DNA of 64,000 nt from Dastarcus helophoroides (GCA_028583605.1 CM053329.1:33318992-33382991), one strand, 5' to 3'; positions 26,510 to 39,349 are shown, numbered from the stretch's first letter. The notes: generated from the letters alone by a model not told the origin. Translations and numbers: made by a program.

Positions 26510-27570
26510 TTGTACCTTGGACCATGTGCAGACTGTTTACCTCAATCAAACCAGTCCAAGGTACAATGGTGAAAAATGTGGTTGTAAATTTTTGTTTCTA
26601 AATAATTTTGTTGTATGTATAATGTAGCAGAATTGTTGGGGAAGGCATTTCCACAAGCTTTTACATCAATATCCAGAAAGGATTTCAAGTAACAGGCCTT
26701 TACCCTGTTAACGGAAATATTTTCCAGGATTACGAATTCTTAACTAGTTATGTAACTGACCGTCCATTAAACAGGCCGCCAGTTAACTGCAATTCCGATA
26801 CTAGTGCTTTACCATCTACAAATTAGGATACACCAACAACTGCCAGCACTTCATCGGAAGCAGCTTAAACAATAATCACACTCGAAATCTTGCGTCCATT
26901 TCCTAAAGCACCCGAACGTAAGAAAACTGGGGGACGTCCAAAAGGTAAATCACGGATACTTAAGGACATACCAGAAAAGGAACAGTTAGTACGGAAACGA
27001 AATATCAAAGCCATGAAAAGTGTAACCAGACAATTTAAAAAGAGAATTGAAATCGCGAATAAAAAGAAAGAGCTTAATTCTTCTGAAAATGAATCAATTC
27101 TCTTGTTGCCTTCCTGGGAAGACGAAAGTTTTGATGATGTTATTTCTAGGGATGGGGAATGGCTAGAAATTAACAATTTGAAACTATTAACACAAAATAA
27201 TGAAATTCATGGAGGCGATTTTGTATTGGTTAAAGTGGCAGGAAAGAAAGCTGCCAAATTCTACGTTGGAGATATTATAAGCGTTTGCGATAACAATGAA
27301 TTAAGATATCTACGAAGAATTAGGGATGGTAATAAATTTGTTAATGATGTTATTGAAACATGATTTTTCTACTGCTAACTTAGTTTGTAAGCTATCCCCA
27401 CCGCAAAAAATTGTAGGAACGCTTAACACTGTTCAAGATTATATTTTAAAATAAATTCTGATGGATATGATGTTAATTAGAATTAAAATAAATGTAAGAT
27501 CTAGTTCTACTTAGATATTTAGATAGGTTTGATTGTTTCATACTTTTTTTTTCCATGGTCCAAGGTACAA
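26510..27570 (+). mobile_element. Non-autonomous pogo-like transposon with TTGTACCTTGGACC ends
   Basis: TTGTACCTTGGACC at 26510-26523 is mirrored exactly by GGTCCAAGGTACAA at 27557-27570, giving a 1,061-base unit. Extra copies of the end motif lie just inside the left end (GTCCAAGGTACAA, 26554-26566) and just outside the right end (GTCCAAGGTAC, 27580-27590). Such sub-terminal copies often serve as extra transposase binding sites. Inside is a decayed transposase C-terminus, listed separately; the rest of the transposase is deleted. Confidence 0.7.
26624..27363 (+). pseudogene. pogo/jerky-like DDE transposase, C-terminal remnant
   Basis: The first piece reads VAELLGKAFPQAFTSI, then (after a frameshift near 26690) TGLYPVNGNIFQDYEFL..SYVTDRPL. 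This is the familiar region after the DDE core of pogo/jerky-type transposases. Two in-frame stops follow (near 26823 and 26866). The open frame 26890-27363 begins MRPFPKAPERKKTGGRPKGK and continues as a basic, Lys/Glu-rich tail of 157 residues ending in a short globular-looking stretch (DFVLVKVAGKKAAKFYVGDI). The N-terminal DNA-binding domain and all catalytic Asp residues are missing. It is a dead internal-deletion copy. The 157-residue frame has stayed open, but no promoter or splice context suggests that it is expressed. Confidence 0.7.
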
Positions 27571-29748
27571 CTGTTTCTCGTCCAAGGTACATTACGAGTT
27601 TATACATTGGACCAATTGACAGTCACCGTTTAAGTTTCTATTTTTTATATGTTTTTATTAATCAATCTACATTTCAGTAAAATAAAATAATTTATATTGG
27701 TATGGTCTTTTATTTCCCTAAAGATTGGTTTAAAAGCATTCGAATTCTAAAAGATATTCCAATTTTTTTTCAAAATGGGACCAAGGCACACCATCTTCCC
27801 CTATTTATTTTTAATTAGTAATGTCAGAAAGTATGCACAAATGTCAGTAAAATAATATTAAAGAAAATGGATCTCCTTAAGCATGGTAAAAAAGCTGCAA
27901 AATGTGTGCCCTCGTTTAATATTTTTGCCGCTACGTTCCATATCAAAGCGAAAATCAAGTTCAGTTTAAATCCCAATTACAGCTTATTTTAGTATTTTGA
28001 ATTACAAATTGTTATTGTGTTCGTTTTTATGGAGGCCCATATTTCAAACCTTCTGACTACGTAAAAAAATATCAACATTTCTGATTTAATTTAATATTAT
28101 TTTCTTTTGCATTGAAATTTTTTAATATTAAAAGATTTTTGGTCAGTGAATAAGCACTATATGCAAACTTTCAGGTTTTAATTCGATAACTTGTTTAAAT
28201 AAAACAGGAAAATACAAAGGGGGCCCATATCCGGACTTTTTTCCCCAAACTGTTCTACTGTGATATCCCAATAAGATATTTTTGAAATTAAGGTACAATA
28301 AATACTACACATTATCTGCCCCAGTAGCTAGAGTTTTATGAAGCATTTTTTTTAATTTACTATTTTTGTAATACATTTTGTATTTTACGCTAATGAATCG
28401 TCTGAGTGACGTTTAGAAATCATTTTTCAGGTTTACATCACTAAAACTTTGTATTTGCAAAAGTGTGTCGGTTTTTAAGGGCTTCAACTACATACAAATG
28501 AAAAAAAAAGTATATTTTGACTTGAGAAATTTCGAATTTTTTTAACGAAATTTATTTTTTTCTAGAGATGTCCATATATTTTATGAATGCTTGTTTTAAT
28601 TTTAGAATTTGTAATTTTATTCTGAATTATAAATTTAAAAGTTATAAATTGTTTTTGTAAATTTCGATGTTCTGTCGAAACATTACTTTTCTGCTGATCT
28701 TGAAACGTTTACTCCTTTTTTAATCATTTTGATTTTAAATTAAAAAAAAATGACTTTAAAAATATCTAATTTTTCAAAATCATGACATTTTCATCAACAT
28801 TTTTAATTTTTACCTTTTCTGCCTAAAATTGTGTCTTGAAATTTATTTAAATGAACTTTGTTACATATTTATAGTTTTTAGTTCAAAATGTTGAAGTTTG
28901 TTTTAAATTATCAGTGTACAATTCAAGCTATTATTTCTTTTTTCTAAATTTCGGCTTTAAAGTTAATGGAACAACTTTTCTAATAAAAATTTTAGTTATT
29001 TTTTTCGAATCTTAACTCTAATTTTGAAACTACTTTAAAGTTTTTTTCCATAAAAGTGTTTCGCTAAATTATATATAATTCCTTAAAATATTGTCTTGAT
29101 TTAAAGTAGAACATTTTACTTTTGTACTTAAAATATAAACCTTCAATTTTAAAATTCCGATTTTTTAATGAATTGTCATATTTTTGTTTTAAATTTCGAC
29201 TTAAAGTTGTTCGATCAAATTTTTATCTAAATTTTGACTTTGAACTCGAAATTGCCAAGTAAAACTAAAAATGTCCGCAAAAACAAGTTGAACCTAAACA
29301 TTTAAAATCGTAATTGTATTTCTAATTTCTAGGTTAAGATTTAAAATCACACTAAACATTTTGAGAATGGAATTGAGTAAACAGTTAAGTTTGGATTTTA
29401 TTTGAAAATATTAACTTTTTCTAATTTATCTCCAGTGAATTCTCGACAACACTAAAAGGAAAACTTTTAATTTGATAAAAAAATTTTTGAAATGTCGAGA
29501 TGTATCTCAAAATCTTAAATGTACCCTTGAAATTTATTGTATTTCTTTAAATAACGATATTCAAGTCCAACCATATGTCAAAGTAATGAGAATAGTCTTT
29601 ACAGTTACATAACTTGTAACTTTTTATATTCTATGAGCTTTAAATGGTTTCTAAAGTGTGAGATAGTGTGTGTAGGTGTAATAATATTTACACAAATTTA
29701 GAGGACTATTTAGTTTTTGGTGGGGCTAGTCCGAAGCACCTCCTTAAC
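27571..29748. other. Intergenic AT-rich DNA
   Basis: No gene recognised. From about 28550 the sequence becomes the T-rich quasi-periodic type described for 30240-33480. Confidence 0.5.
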
Positions 29749-29873
29749 TTAATTGTTTTGTTTAACTTGCTTGACTTTTGCAACTTGGGGTACTAATTTC
29801 TTCATCTCTTTGGCAACCGGTTTTGGAAATAGGTACCATTTTACACCTTCAAAAGCGAATAGTGTAGTTGTGA
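29749..29873 (-). CDS. Possible orphan terminal exon, 40 residues, unknown
   Basis: On the minus strand an acceptor (tactacAG at 29875-29874) is followed by an open frame of 40 codons ending at TAA 29749. The peptide contains FEGVKWYLFPKPVAKEMKK, then LVPQVAKVKQVKQNN. Composition and codon pattern look more like protein than the surrounding AT-rich DNA, which rarely keeps a frame of this quality. The likely intron upstream lies in a segment (29880-30170) that is repeated at 35710-36040. I could not find further exons and do not recognise the protein; it may be the last exon of a gene whose start is elsewhere, or a pseudogene piece. Confidence 0.3.
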
Positions 29874-29879
29874 CTGTAG

Positions 29880-30170
29880 TAAAATGCTAAAAAGTTATTT
29901 ACAAAAGCACTATCTGATGACACGAGCTTGCTTATACAAATATTTGTGTATCTACCTCTTCAAGTGTGGTAAACACTTTAAAATTCTTGATTCAGTTTAT
30001 CTGAAACATTTATTGATACACGCAAAAGATTGCACGGGTTAAGTAAGGTGCTCTTCAGCACGCGAATATGCTGAAAAGCTGATGAACAGAGTAAATGTAT
30101 TATTGCTTTAGTGTGGTACTTAGGTATATGTTGAGTTGAATCTTAAATACATGACTCATTTTAACATCTA
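29880..30170. repeat. Dispersed repeat, copy 1 (direct repeat of 35710-36040)
   Basis: Shared blocks with 35710-36040, in the same order and orientation, include ttatttacaaaagcactatc, a tctgatg-cacgagctt box, gtgtggtaaa-acttta, aggtgctcttca and ctgaaaagctga. Similarity is moderate and gapped, so the duplication is old. No coding frame is shared. Confidence 0.55.
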
Positions 30171-30239
30171 CCCTAAGTTAAGAAGTTGTTGCTTATGTTA
30201 AAGAAATTGTTAATCTTCTAAAAAAAACCGGCTTGATAA

Positions 30240-33200
30240 AAAATTTCTAAAATTTCATTTTGACCTTTTCATTTTAATTTGCTTCAATATTTTAACTTTT
30301 TCATCAATCTTTTGAGCCTAAGATTAAATAAATTTAAGTTTTTACTGGAAATTTCGATTTTTCTTAAAATTTAAAGAAAAATACTGACAATTATTTTAAA
30401 CATCTTAATTTTAAACTAAAATTTTCAATTTTCTTCTAAAATTTCTCTTCTTTTTTAAATATTTGACTTTACTCGTAAAATTTTAGCTTGATATTTCCGT
30501 CTTCTAAAATCATTTGGCTTAAACCTCAAATGTAGCATTTTTATTTAAAATTTGAAGGTTTTACCTTTCTCCAAAATTTATTCATTACTCTTCAGGCGTA
30601 ATTTTTTTTAATGGGGACAAAACCATTAGCGTATCTACAATTTTTTCTATAAGGGGCCTGGCCCCTTAAAAATGATGACGAATAAATGTACGAAATAAAG
30701 ATAATTTAAACTTGAAATGATGATTTTGATAATCCATTTGTGGAATGTTGCTTTAAATAAAGTTACCCAAAAAGATTTCAGCGAAAAGTGTTCATTTTGA
30801 TGGCTGGCATTAATTAATTAATCATTAAATAACTTTAATTTTCCATTTTTCTCTACAAAAACGTTTGACACTTTTTTGGGCGTAACGTTTTCCTTGAGGT
30901 GTTTTAATTTTCTATTTAAAACTAAATTTAAATTATTTAAATCAAAAAATTATTTGCAAATTAGGAATTTTCTTCTGTGTCCATTTTTTTCAAAATGTGA
31001 ATCTAGAAATTTCGATTTCCTTATTAAATCTAAAATTTCATAAGCTTTACACTTTTAATTTCTTCAGACATTTTTCACGTCGTAAAAGTTTCGACTTTTT
31101 CAAGAGATTTTGTGTTTTTTCGACGCCTCATGTTTTTTTTTCGAAGTTTGCAATTTTTCACCTGAAAATTTGTTAAAGCCCCATTTTTTAATCAAAACTG
31201 TGATATTTGTCTAAACTGCGATTTGAAATGCGGTGTTGACTTTTTCCCCCAAAATTTTGACTTGACATGATCAAAATGTCATTTCAAAACGATTTTCATT
31301 TTTATTTTCTAAATAATGACTTTAAATTTAATTTCAATTTTTTTTAATAGAGTTTTATTTTACACTTTCATGTAAAACTACATTTTTCAATACAAACGCT
31401 AAATTTAGATTTCCTCTTCATATTTAACTTAATTATTTAAATATTTTCCATAACATCACATTTTTCTGCAAAGGATATTTTTCTCTATCACTTCCACTTG
31501 AGTAATCGAAATGTCGAGAAAATTGTTAAATAAATTTCCATTTTTTTTTAAATTGACTTTTTCTAAATATTTATAGATTTATTTTCTCTTAAATATTTTG
31601 AATTTAACCTCAAAATTTCAACTGATTCTCAATATTTTAAGAATTTAGTTCGATCTTTTAATTTTGAATTTTTTACAGTTTCAGCTTTTACTTTTGTTAA
31701 TTTTTTACTTTAAAGTGAAAATTATGTTTTTGCTTTTTTATTTTTTAATATCCAAATTTGTTAAGTACAGCCGATGAGTTATACGCGAATTGTATTTAAC
31801 GGACGACGTACGATTAAACTTGCAATTTAAGTTTACAGTTCGTCTTCAATCACCATGAATTATTAAAAAAAATTGAAACGATCTATTGCCATATTATTTA
31901 CATAGATGATACAAGTTGTGTAGCTAAAACTATGTATATTCATAGGCGTATCTATAATAGGGCAGGGTAGGGCATTTGCCCCCCTGGCTCTTAAAGTCGC
32001 CGAAAATTTATATTCAATTGAAATTTCCATTTTTTCTTCAGAATTCGTACTTTACTTTAAATTTCGTCATTTGTCGATAATTTCAACGTTTTTCACTTTT
32101 CGTGATTTTTCAAAAATAAATTTCTTTAATTTATGGCACATGTTGGCTTTCTCCAAGAAATTTCGAATTTTTATAAAATTTGTAATTTTTTTAGAAATTT
32201 TGTTTTTTGTTTAAATTTCGATCTTTTCCTTGAATTTTCAAAGTTTTTTCAAAATCTGTTTTTGCTTTTGTGATTTTTTTCGAAATGTCCATAGTTGGTT
32301 ATTTTTTGGAAATTTTGATTTTATTTCAAATCCAATCCTTTATGTTCCCATCTCAATATTTTCGTCCAAGTTTGTTTTCATCTAAAAATTTTGATTTTTT
32401 CTTCAAAATTTGTCTTTTTAAAAACAAAAATTATCAAAATTAAACCTTTATTTACAAAATTTAACTTTCATCAAAGCAGCTTTCCGTGCGAAATTTTTTT
32501 TTAATATTCTTTGAAAAATTTCGAATTTCCTCTCAATTTTGAAGTTTTACTTGAATATTTTAAGCCGATTTCTCAAAGTTTTGCCTATTTCTACAAATCT
32601 AACTTTCCAAAATTTTGACTAGTTTCTTAGAGTTTGCTTTTTTTTTCGAAATCTTGATTTTATATCTCAAAATTTGATATTAAATATTTCTGAAAGTTTC
32701 GACTTTCTGCTTAAAGTTCGTCTTTTTATTGAAATCTTGACTTTTCTCTTCAAATCTGCCTTTTTCTTAAAAGTTTCCTTATCAAAAATTCGAAATTTTA
32801 AAAATCGTTTTTTTTTCGAAATTTCGCCATTTTTCTTAATACGTATTCATGTTGTTTCAAAATTCTGCTATTTTTCTTAATATTATTTTTTTTAATAAAT
32901 TTCAACTTTTTCAAATTACACTTTCCAGAAATTTCAAATTGACCTATTTCAAAATTTTCCTCATTTTTGACATTTCGACTTCTATCTCGAAATATTTTGT
33001 TTCTTAAATTGTAGACTTTTTCCCCGAAATTCTCTAACTTTGATCGGAATGAAATATGGAATGTTAATAAAAAAATAATCATGTTAGAAAAATATTTTTA
33101 TATTTAGTGAAAAAAATTGAATTTATTTACCGAAATTTGAAAATTATGTTAGCATTTAAATAAAAAAGTAAATATTTCGAAAAAAATATTTTCGCTAAAT

Positions 33201-33480
33201 TGCGACTTTTTTTTGAAATTTGACTTTTTTTTCACAAAATTTGAGCTTTGAAAAGTTTGTTTTTTTCGATTTTTCGACAGTTTTCAAATTTTTCCAGAGG
33301 GAAATTTGATTTTCTGAAAATTTTGACCTTTCCTCGAAATTCTAACTTTTTCTGAATTCTAATTTTTCCGCACTTTCTTTTCTTTTCTTGGAAATTTTAT
33401 TATTTTTTAGAAAAGTCGATCATTTTCTCGAGTTTTTGACAGTATTTTTCGAAATCAGTTTTTTCTGATTTTTTTTTAGT
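30240..33480. repeat. Long T-rich quasi-periodic tract (cryptic simple sequence)
   Basis: For more than 3 kb the plus strand is built from loosely repeated words of the TTTTTCTCAAAATTTCGACT type, returning every 25 to 40 bases with heavy divergence. Open frames here (such as 32674-32880 and 32798-33082 on opposite strands) are by-products of the composition. No transposon ends or genes are visible. The same kind of DNA, often in the opposite orientation, occurs at 1980-2290, 4300-4870, 16800-17330, 18180-19120 and 59470-61210. Confidence 0.6.
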
Positions 33481-33492
33481 TTGACTTTGTGA

Positions 33493-33773
33493 ACTTCCAC
33501 TTGTTATACAAATCTCTGAAACCAAGAAATATAAAAAATACAACAAAAGTTGCTGTAACTCGTTGCGATAGCCAAGTTTTCATCTTCAGAGAGATACAGT
33601 ATCTCATATTAGTATCTTTCTGAAGATGATAGCTTGGCTATTGAAACGAGTAAGAGCAATTTCTGTTGTATTTTTTAATATTTTTTGATTTTAGGAGACA
33701 AGATTTGTATATTAACTTTGGAACATATCCAAGGACAAGTCTGTTCCACCAAACATAAAGACTTCCACTTGTT
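33493..33773. mobile_element. Two-armed hammerhead-like repeat with 13-bp target-site duplication
   Basis: Identical direct repeats ACTTCCACTTGTT at 33493-33505 and 33761-33773 flank the insert 33506-33760. The insert is a palindrome: a minus-oriented arm (33506-33600), a short TATC-rich centre, then a plus-oriented arm (33615-33757) ending in tctgttccaccaaa. The plus arm holds CTGAAGA at 33630-33636, the hairpin GATAGC/GCTATT and GAAAC. Flanking duplications of this size fit target-primed insertion as in Penelope-like or LINE-mobilised elements, and not cut-and-paste TA insertion. The left arm is truncated. Confidence 0.75.
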
Positions 33774-36150
33774 TCTCTAAATTCGTTTTATTCTCCGAAC
33801 AGGATATACCCCAAAATTTGAAGTTTTGTTTCTGGAAATTTCTACCTCCTCCAAATTTCGACTTTTTCTTAAAGTTCGATTAATTTTTTCAAAATCGGAA
33901 CAAAATATTAATAAAACGTCATATTTTCTAGAATAATATGTTTGGAATATTTCAGAAGAAGAGCTTTTCAGTTATATTAAAATTTAATTAAAGTAAAATT
34001 CTGAGGAAAATATTGTTGGTTATTTCAGTTTTTTTCCAAATTTAATGTATTCAGGAAATTTTTCAAAGTTTGAAGTTTGACATTCGACATTTTTATCAGT
34101 ATTTTTTTGACAATTTTGATATTCTTAAAAATTTAACTCTTCTCTCAAACTTTTGGTCTAACACAAAGATTTCCTTTTTTCCTCCAAAATGTCGACTTAA
34201 AATTCTTTTTTTTTCTCTCTTTCTATAATGTGAACCTTTTGTAAACATTTTCTGTTTTTTTTTCCAAAAATTTTGAATTGAATCTAGAATTATCGAAGTT
34301 AGAGTTAGTGGGTCCAATCTGGCAGTATTTATGGCCAGAGAGGTACTTTATGATATTATTGTATGATATTGCGTCGAGTCACTTGGTCAGAAAGCACACG
34401 TTTTTATCCCTGGAATCCAGTAGTGCGGAGGATAACTATACCACAGATTGTTTCATGTTTCAGACTTAAGAAATTTTAAAATAATTTCTATTATGATATC
34501 ATAAAATATCGGGGTTTTATTTTTGGGTTGGTAACCTAATATTCTGAGATAGGCACCAGACAATTCTGGGCTACCCTCTATATACGCCAATGGACAAAAC
34601 TTACTGCTTCTTTGCCAAAATTTAAGTGAAAACTAACCTTTTACATTTTTTAAATCTATTAAATTTCGAGAGTGAATTCGGATGCGCATTTATAACCGAA
34701 GATCCTCTATCTTGTAAAATATTATTGATAAGTAAATTCAGAACGTCTTAATAATAAATCTCTAATGAATATTAAATAACACTGAATCAGTACTAATTGA
34801 CAAATAAATAAGGGAAATTAAACAAACATGAAAACAATTTAAAGTAGTAGTTTGTACAACAAGAGCGGATATGAGCTGATAAATAGTTTTAATGTATTTT
34901 ATTTTCGTATCTTCAATGCAGGGTAAAAACTTTTACTGACATTAATTCAATAAACTGAACCAACATTTTTCTGGCAAAATTTCTAAAACGTATCAATTTC
35001 CCTTTAGGTTTTCCTATATTTTAAGGCGATTTTTAAGTTTTTTTCCCATGCAGGGGGTGAGAACTAACCCTCAACTTTTTTTGTAAAATTAATGTAAACT
35101 TTCAATAAAAAGGCATTTTTAAGAGGAATACAACACACTATTTGATTTTGAGATTGTCAAAATCAAAAATAAGATAAAAATTGAAAATAATAAATTTTTA
35201 AAGGTAAGTTTTTACATACATCGGGTTCCAACTGTGCATCATTTTCATGTTTGAAAAATTCAAATATTTATTTCAATTTTTTGTAACCTAATTTTGAGTT
35301 TTCTATAATAAATATAATACAGGTATGTACATTTAAAAAAGTTTGCGGGCCTCGATGGAATTCGGTACCCTCATATTTATTGGCTTTAGATAGTCTCTGG
35401 CTTTAGATGTATGTCTTGCTTGTCTATTGATTAATTCGGGTGGCTTCTTTCCTTACTTAGTAAAATACAACATTATATAAAAAGGCGATTTTTATGACAT
35501 TATCACATTACATCATGACTTAATTTTTTATATTATTTTGGTGTGAAATTTTTTTACCGAATCTCCTCGAACATGAATTCTTTTAGAAAATTCATGGTCT
35601 CGGAAATATTTCCGGTAGTAATTCAAGTACTAGGGAGATTACTAGCGATAATTAAAATTTGATTACCATTTTACAATCTCGAGAGTTGTTGTTGATGTTA
35701 CTGGAAATAAAAAACTTGAAAATTATTTACAAATGCACTATCTGATGGCACGAGCTTACGAATCTAACATGGTAACTAATCTTTCTTTTTCAATATTTTA
35801 AAAGTGTGGTAAATACTTTAATACTCTTGATTAAGTTTATTTTCTATGACAATTAAAATCACAAGAGATATTTATTTACTCAATGATAAGCCCTTTGTAC
35901 ACGAGTCAAATGAAGTGCTCTTCACCACGTGGTCATAACTGAAAAGCTGAGCAAAGGGTTAAAAGAATTCCTTCAACGTGCTGATGTGGGGGGGTTGAAC
36001 CTTAATTGTATGGTTAAATTGACCTTGAACAAGCCTACAAATATCGTTGGTTACGATAAAAAAAACATTTTGATCTAGAACACTAGTTAAATATAGTTGA
36101 TAGTTGAAGTTTTGGGCTTAATATAGTGTTTATTGAAAACTTTCATAATA
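33774..36150. other. Intergenic DNA including second copy of a dispersed repeat
   Basis: AT-rich DNA without a recognised gene. 35710-36040 is the second copy of the repeat at 29880-30170. The open frames near 34096-34469 are opposite-strand overlaps in low-complexity DNA. Confidence 0.5.
35710..36040. repeat. Dispersed repeat, copy 2
   Basis: Matches 29880-30170 in order and orientation (atttacaaatgcactatctg, cacgagctta, gtgtggtaaatacttta, gaagtgctcttcaccacg, actgaaaagctgagc). The flanking exon-like sequence of copy 1 is not present here. Confidence 0.55.
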
Positions 36151-36405
36151 CAAGGTGATTTTAAAAGGTACCATAAATTCAGATTCACACTTTAGAATCC
36201 AAAGTAAGACGAAAAGTCTGTATAAACCTATGTCGTAAAACGCTTCGTTTCCGAGTTACAGATTGTGGAAGGTTAGTTCCTGATTATAATTTTTAGTTAA
36301 TAGTTGCGAAACGTGTACAGATAATTGAATAAAATTTGACACAACTGCCGTGCTCTTTCCAAAAACCTAGGAATTAATTAACAGTTTAAGTTAATCAGTG
36401 ACCTA

Positions 36406-38954
36406 TAGCCCAGTCGGCGAGGAAATCGCAATAGAGGTGAAAAATACAAACAGATGCAACAGCAATTTTATTATTGCAAACTATTAGTAGGTTAATTTTG
36501 AGTATATGTTCAAGTTGGCGCGGCTCGGGGGGCTGTGCGTCAGCGTGTTTTAGTAAATATCTCGAGAGTGGTTGGTCCTATGAAGAAAATATAGGAAATC
36601 ATATTTATAGAAAAATATATAATTTAACTTCTTGGTAAAACATATTTTTCTATACAATGAATATTTTATGAGTAGTTCTAATGAAAAGTTTTTACTTTTC
36701 AGTTTTTTCTTAATAGTTTCACAACGGTTAGCACCTGTTGGTAACAGTTATAATCAGAGTTATAGAGCGTAAAATTCTTTACAAATTTTGTATATATTTT
36801 ATTTTTCTACAGTTAATAGTTTGTGAGTTATAACGCCATGAAAATTGAACGGTCTTGATAAATTTTAACTCACGAATTTCGTCACAACCTAAAGTATATA
36901 ACGCAGTAAAGAACTACTCTAGAAATCGAATGTGTATTTATGCCAAATGTGCTTTTAACCACAAAACGCTAATTTGATGAGACAATATAAAATTGTATTT
37001 TCAATGAATTGTAGAAAAATCACTTTCATCACATTAATCTAATCTTGAATGAATGATATAGTAGAAGATGTAGACAGTGACTTTGATGAAAGTAATAGAT
37101 ATAAGTTAACCTGGACCATCAAAAAAATCTTAAAATAGTTTTTCATTTTGCATTTTTACAGCGGATTAGACTTTCTGGAAATACCACGTTAAAAAAAACG
37201 CACCGTGAACTTTATCTTAAGGTGGTGGGGAAATAAGTTCAAATTGCTCACTACCTATACATTTTCATTGCTCTAAGACTATGACACTACAAATTTTATA
37301 AAACCTTATTTTTTAATAAAATGTAGATTTTCTAATTCTCGTACAATTTTGATAGTTAATGTTATGAATTATTCTTGCAAGCCGCTTACTAATTTTACTA
37401 AACAAAAACTAAAAAATGAACACTTCAACGCTGTTACTCTTTTTTGAGTACAGCCAAAATAAACATTTTTATGTTTATAGGTTCCTTGTAGTTTCTTCGT
37501 AAAACCAATTATTCTCGAAATATTTGCAAAAACGCATTTATCAAAATAATGGCTAACGCCCGACCACTTGGCGTCATAGACAAGATTGACCCACTAATAG
37601 GTTGTATTCATAAAACTGCTGTTGAATTATACTTCAAATAAATTTTTCGCACTGCGTAACTGTGAAAAAAAGAAAAAATGGAAAAGATCACATTTATGTT
37701 AAAATAAGTAGAGAAGCGATTTTTAGACACATATTTTAAAATTATTACGCCAAAAAATTGTTACTCTTTAGTTTTTTCTTAATCAAGGTCCAAATCGGCC
37801 AACAGTATATTTGTGGGATATAAAATTATGTATCAATTTTATAAAAATATTTTTTAAAAGATCATAGTTTATAAAAGCTATAATAACAAAAGATCTAAAA
37901 TTATACCTAATCTTCACTTGTCCGGTAAGCGTATTGGATTTGCCTCTGGACTACAGGACCGGGCAAGAAACAAGCGTTCCTATTGGTAGGTTTTGACGTC
38001 ATGGTTGAGTGTTAGGTATATTAATTTGTAAATCACACATTTCTTTTAAATTATGCATTAATATGCATTAGTTTTTTGAATCTGGCACATTTAACAAACG
38101 AAAAGTTTACAAAGTCCTATTTAAAATGTTTTCCAATAACAGTTATTTAAACTAACTATCCGAAAGTTGAGTCCGACATGCAAATAATTACTGCCTAAAC
38201 AAATAAAAAACATCAATAACAAAACTAAAATATTATTAATAAAATAATACGTATATCAATAGTAATGTGTTGTCTTAACTGTCAGTTGTATTTTACTCCA
38301 ATGCGTTTGCGTGCATGATCATGATGTCAGAATCAATCAATTGGAACGCTTATATCTTGCCTGGTTCTGTAGTCCAGAGGCAAATCCAATACGCGTCCGG
38401 TAAATATTGGAGCAATTAGACACTCCAGTTAAAATAAAATCTGCTGTCGATAAGTCAGCATTTTTTGCGCATACAGTTTGATAAAACGCCGTTTTCTTGA
38501 TTAACTCAGATACTTATTTTATTATAGCTCTTAAATTATAAACTTTAGAAAAAAATGTTTTATACAAAATGTGTAAATTTTTTTATGCTCTACAATTTTG
38601 ATAATAACTATTATCAATGGGGTGTTATTTGTTTACGAATTATCAAGTAAAAACTAAAAAGAGAAAACAATTCAACGTAGTAACTTTAGAAATAATTATC
38701 TTATACAAAAATATTAAAAATAAAAAAGATAATTCATATATTTTTTTACAAATACGATCTCTTATACTTTTTTAATAGGACCAACCATTATCAAGATAAT
38801 TACATAAACGCGTTTATTAAAATGGCGGCTAACGCACAGCCCCCCGCACCGCGCCAACTTGAATTTATTCTTAAAATTAACCAACTAATTGATTGCAATC
38901 ATAAAATCGCTGCTGGATTATGTTGTACAAAAAAAAGCTTCGCCGACTGGGCTA
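36406..38954. mobile_element. Nested palindromic element with TAGCCCAGTCGGCGA ends and CTA duplication
   Basis: Left end TAGCCCAGTCGGCGA (36406-36420) and right end TCGCCGACTGGGCTA (38940-38954) are exact inverted repeats. The three bases outside are CTA on both sides (36403-36405, 38955-38957), a clean target-site duplication. The arms extend several hundred bases inward and share the block ttggcgcgg, then ggggggctgtgcgt, and the block tggttggtcctat. A third, direct-orientation copy of part of the arm lies at about 37330-37640, and a further small palindrome sits at 37921-38402. No coding frame remains. Confidence 0.8.
37921..38402. repeat. Small palindromic element inside the nested element
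   Basis: Left arm 37921-38002 and right arm 38329-38402 mirror each other over about 75 to 80 bases, including gcgtattggatttgcctctg, gactacag and aagcgttcc. About 330 unpaired bases lie between. It is a third level of nesting (this element in 36406-38954 in 36151-43481). No target duplication was resolved. Confidence 0.65.
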
Positions 38955-39349
38955 CTAGGGGCAGTGCTTAAAACGTGATTTATTTATTTTGTATACACTT
39001 CTATCGCAACTTCTAACAAAAATATAAACAAATATTTTTACATAAAAAAGGTACTCCTAATGAAGTACGATATTGTCAGCGGTTTTCGAGTAAAATGCTT
39101 TTTTATATCTCGATACATTAAAAACGCTCGTCCAAAAATATCAGATGTAACACATAATTGGCGTAGCACCTCCATTCTAGGCGATACGATCACATATTTT
39201 AAAGAAATAAACAAATCATAAATCTCGTTATGCCCTCACAGTCCCCGCTGCGTATGCACCTCGGCTCCCCATATACTTAAGTCTTATTTCAGAGATTATA
39301 CATTTTTTGCAACTAAATACGGGTTTGGAAATTGGGAGGGACCCTATTT

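Noticed and set aside
33540..33660. tRNA or other structured RNA gene in the hairpin region
   Set aside because: The fold is explained by the two opposite arms of the mobile repeat; no A/B box pair or anticodon loop was found.
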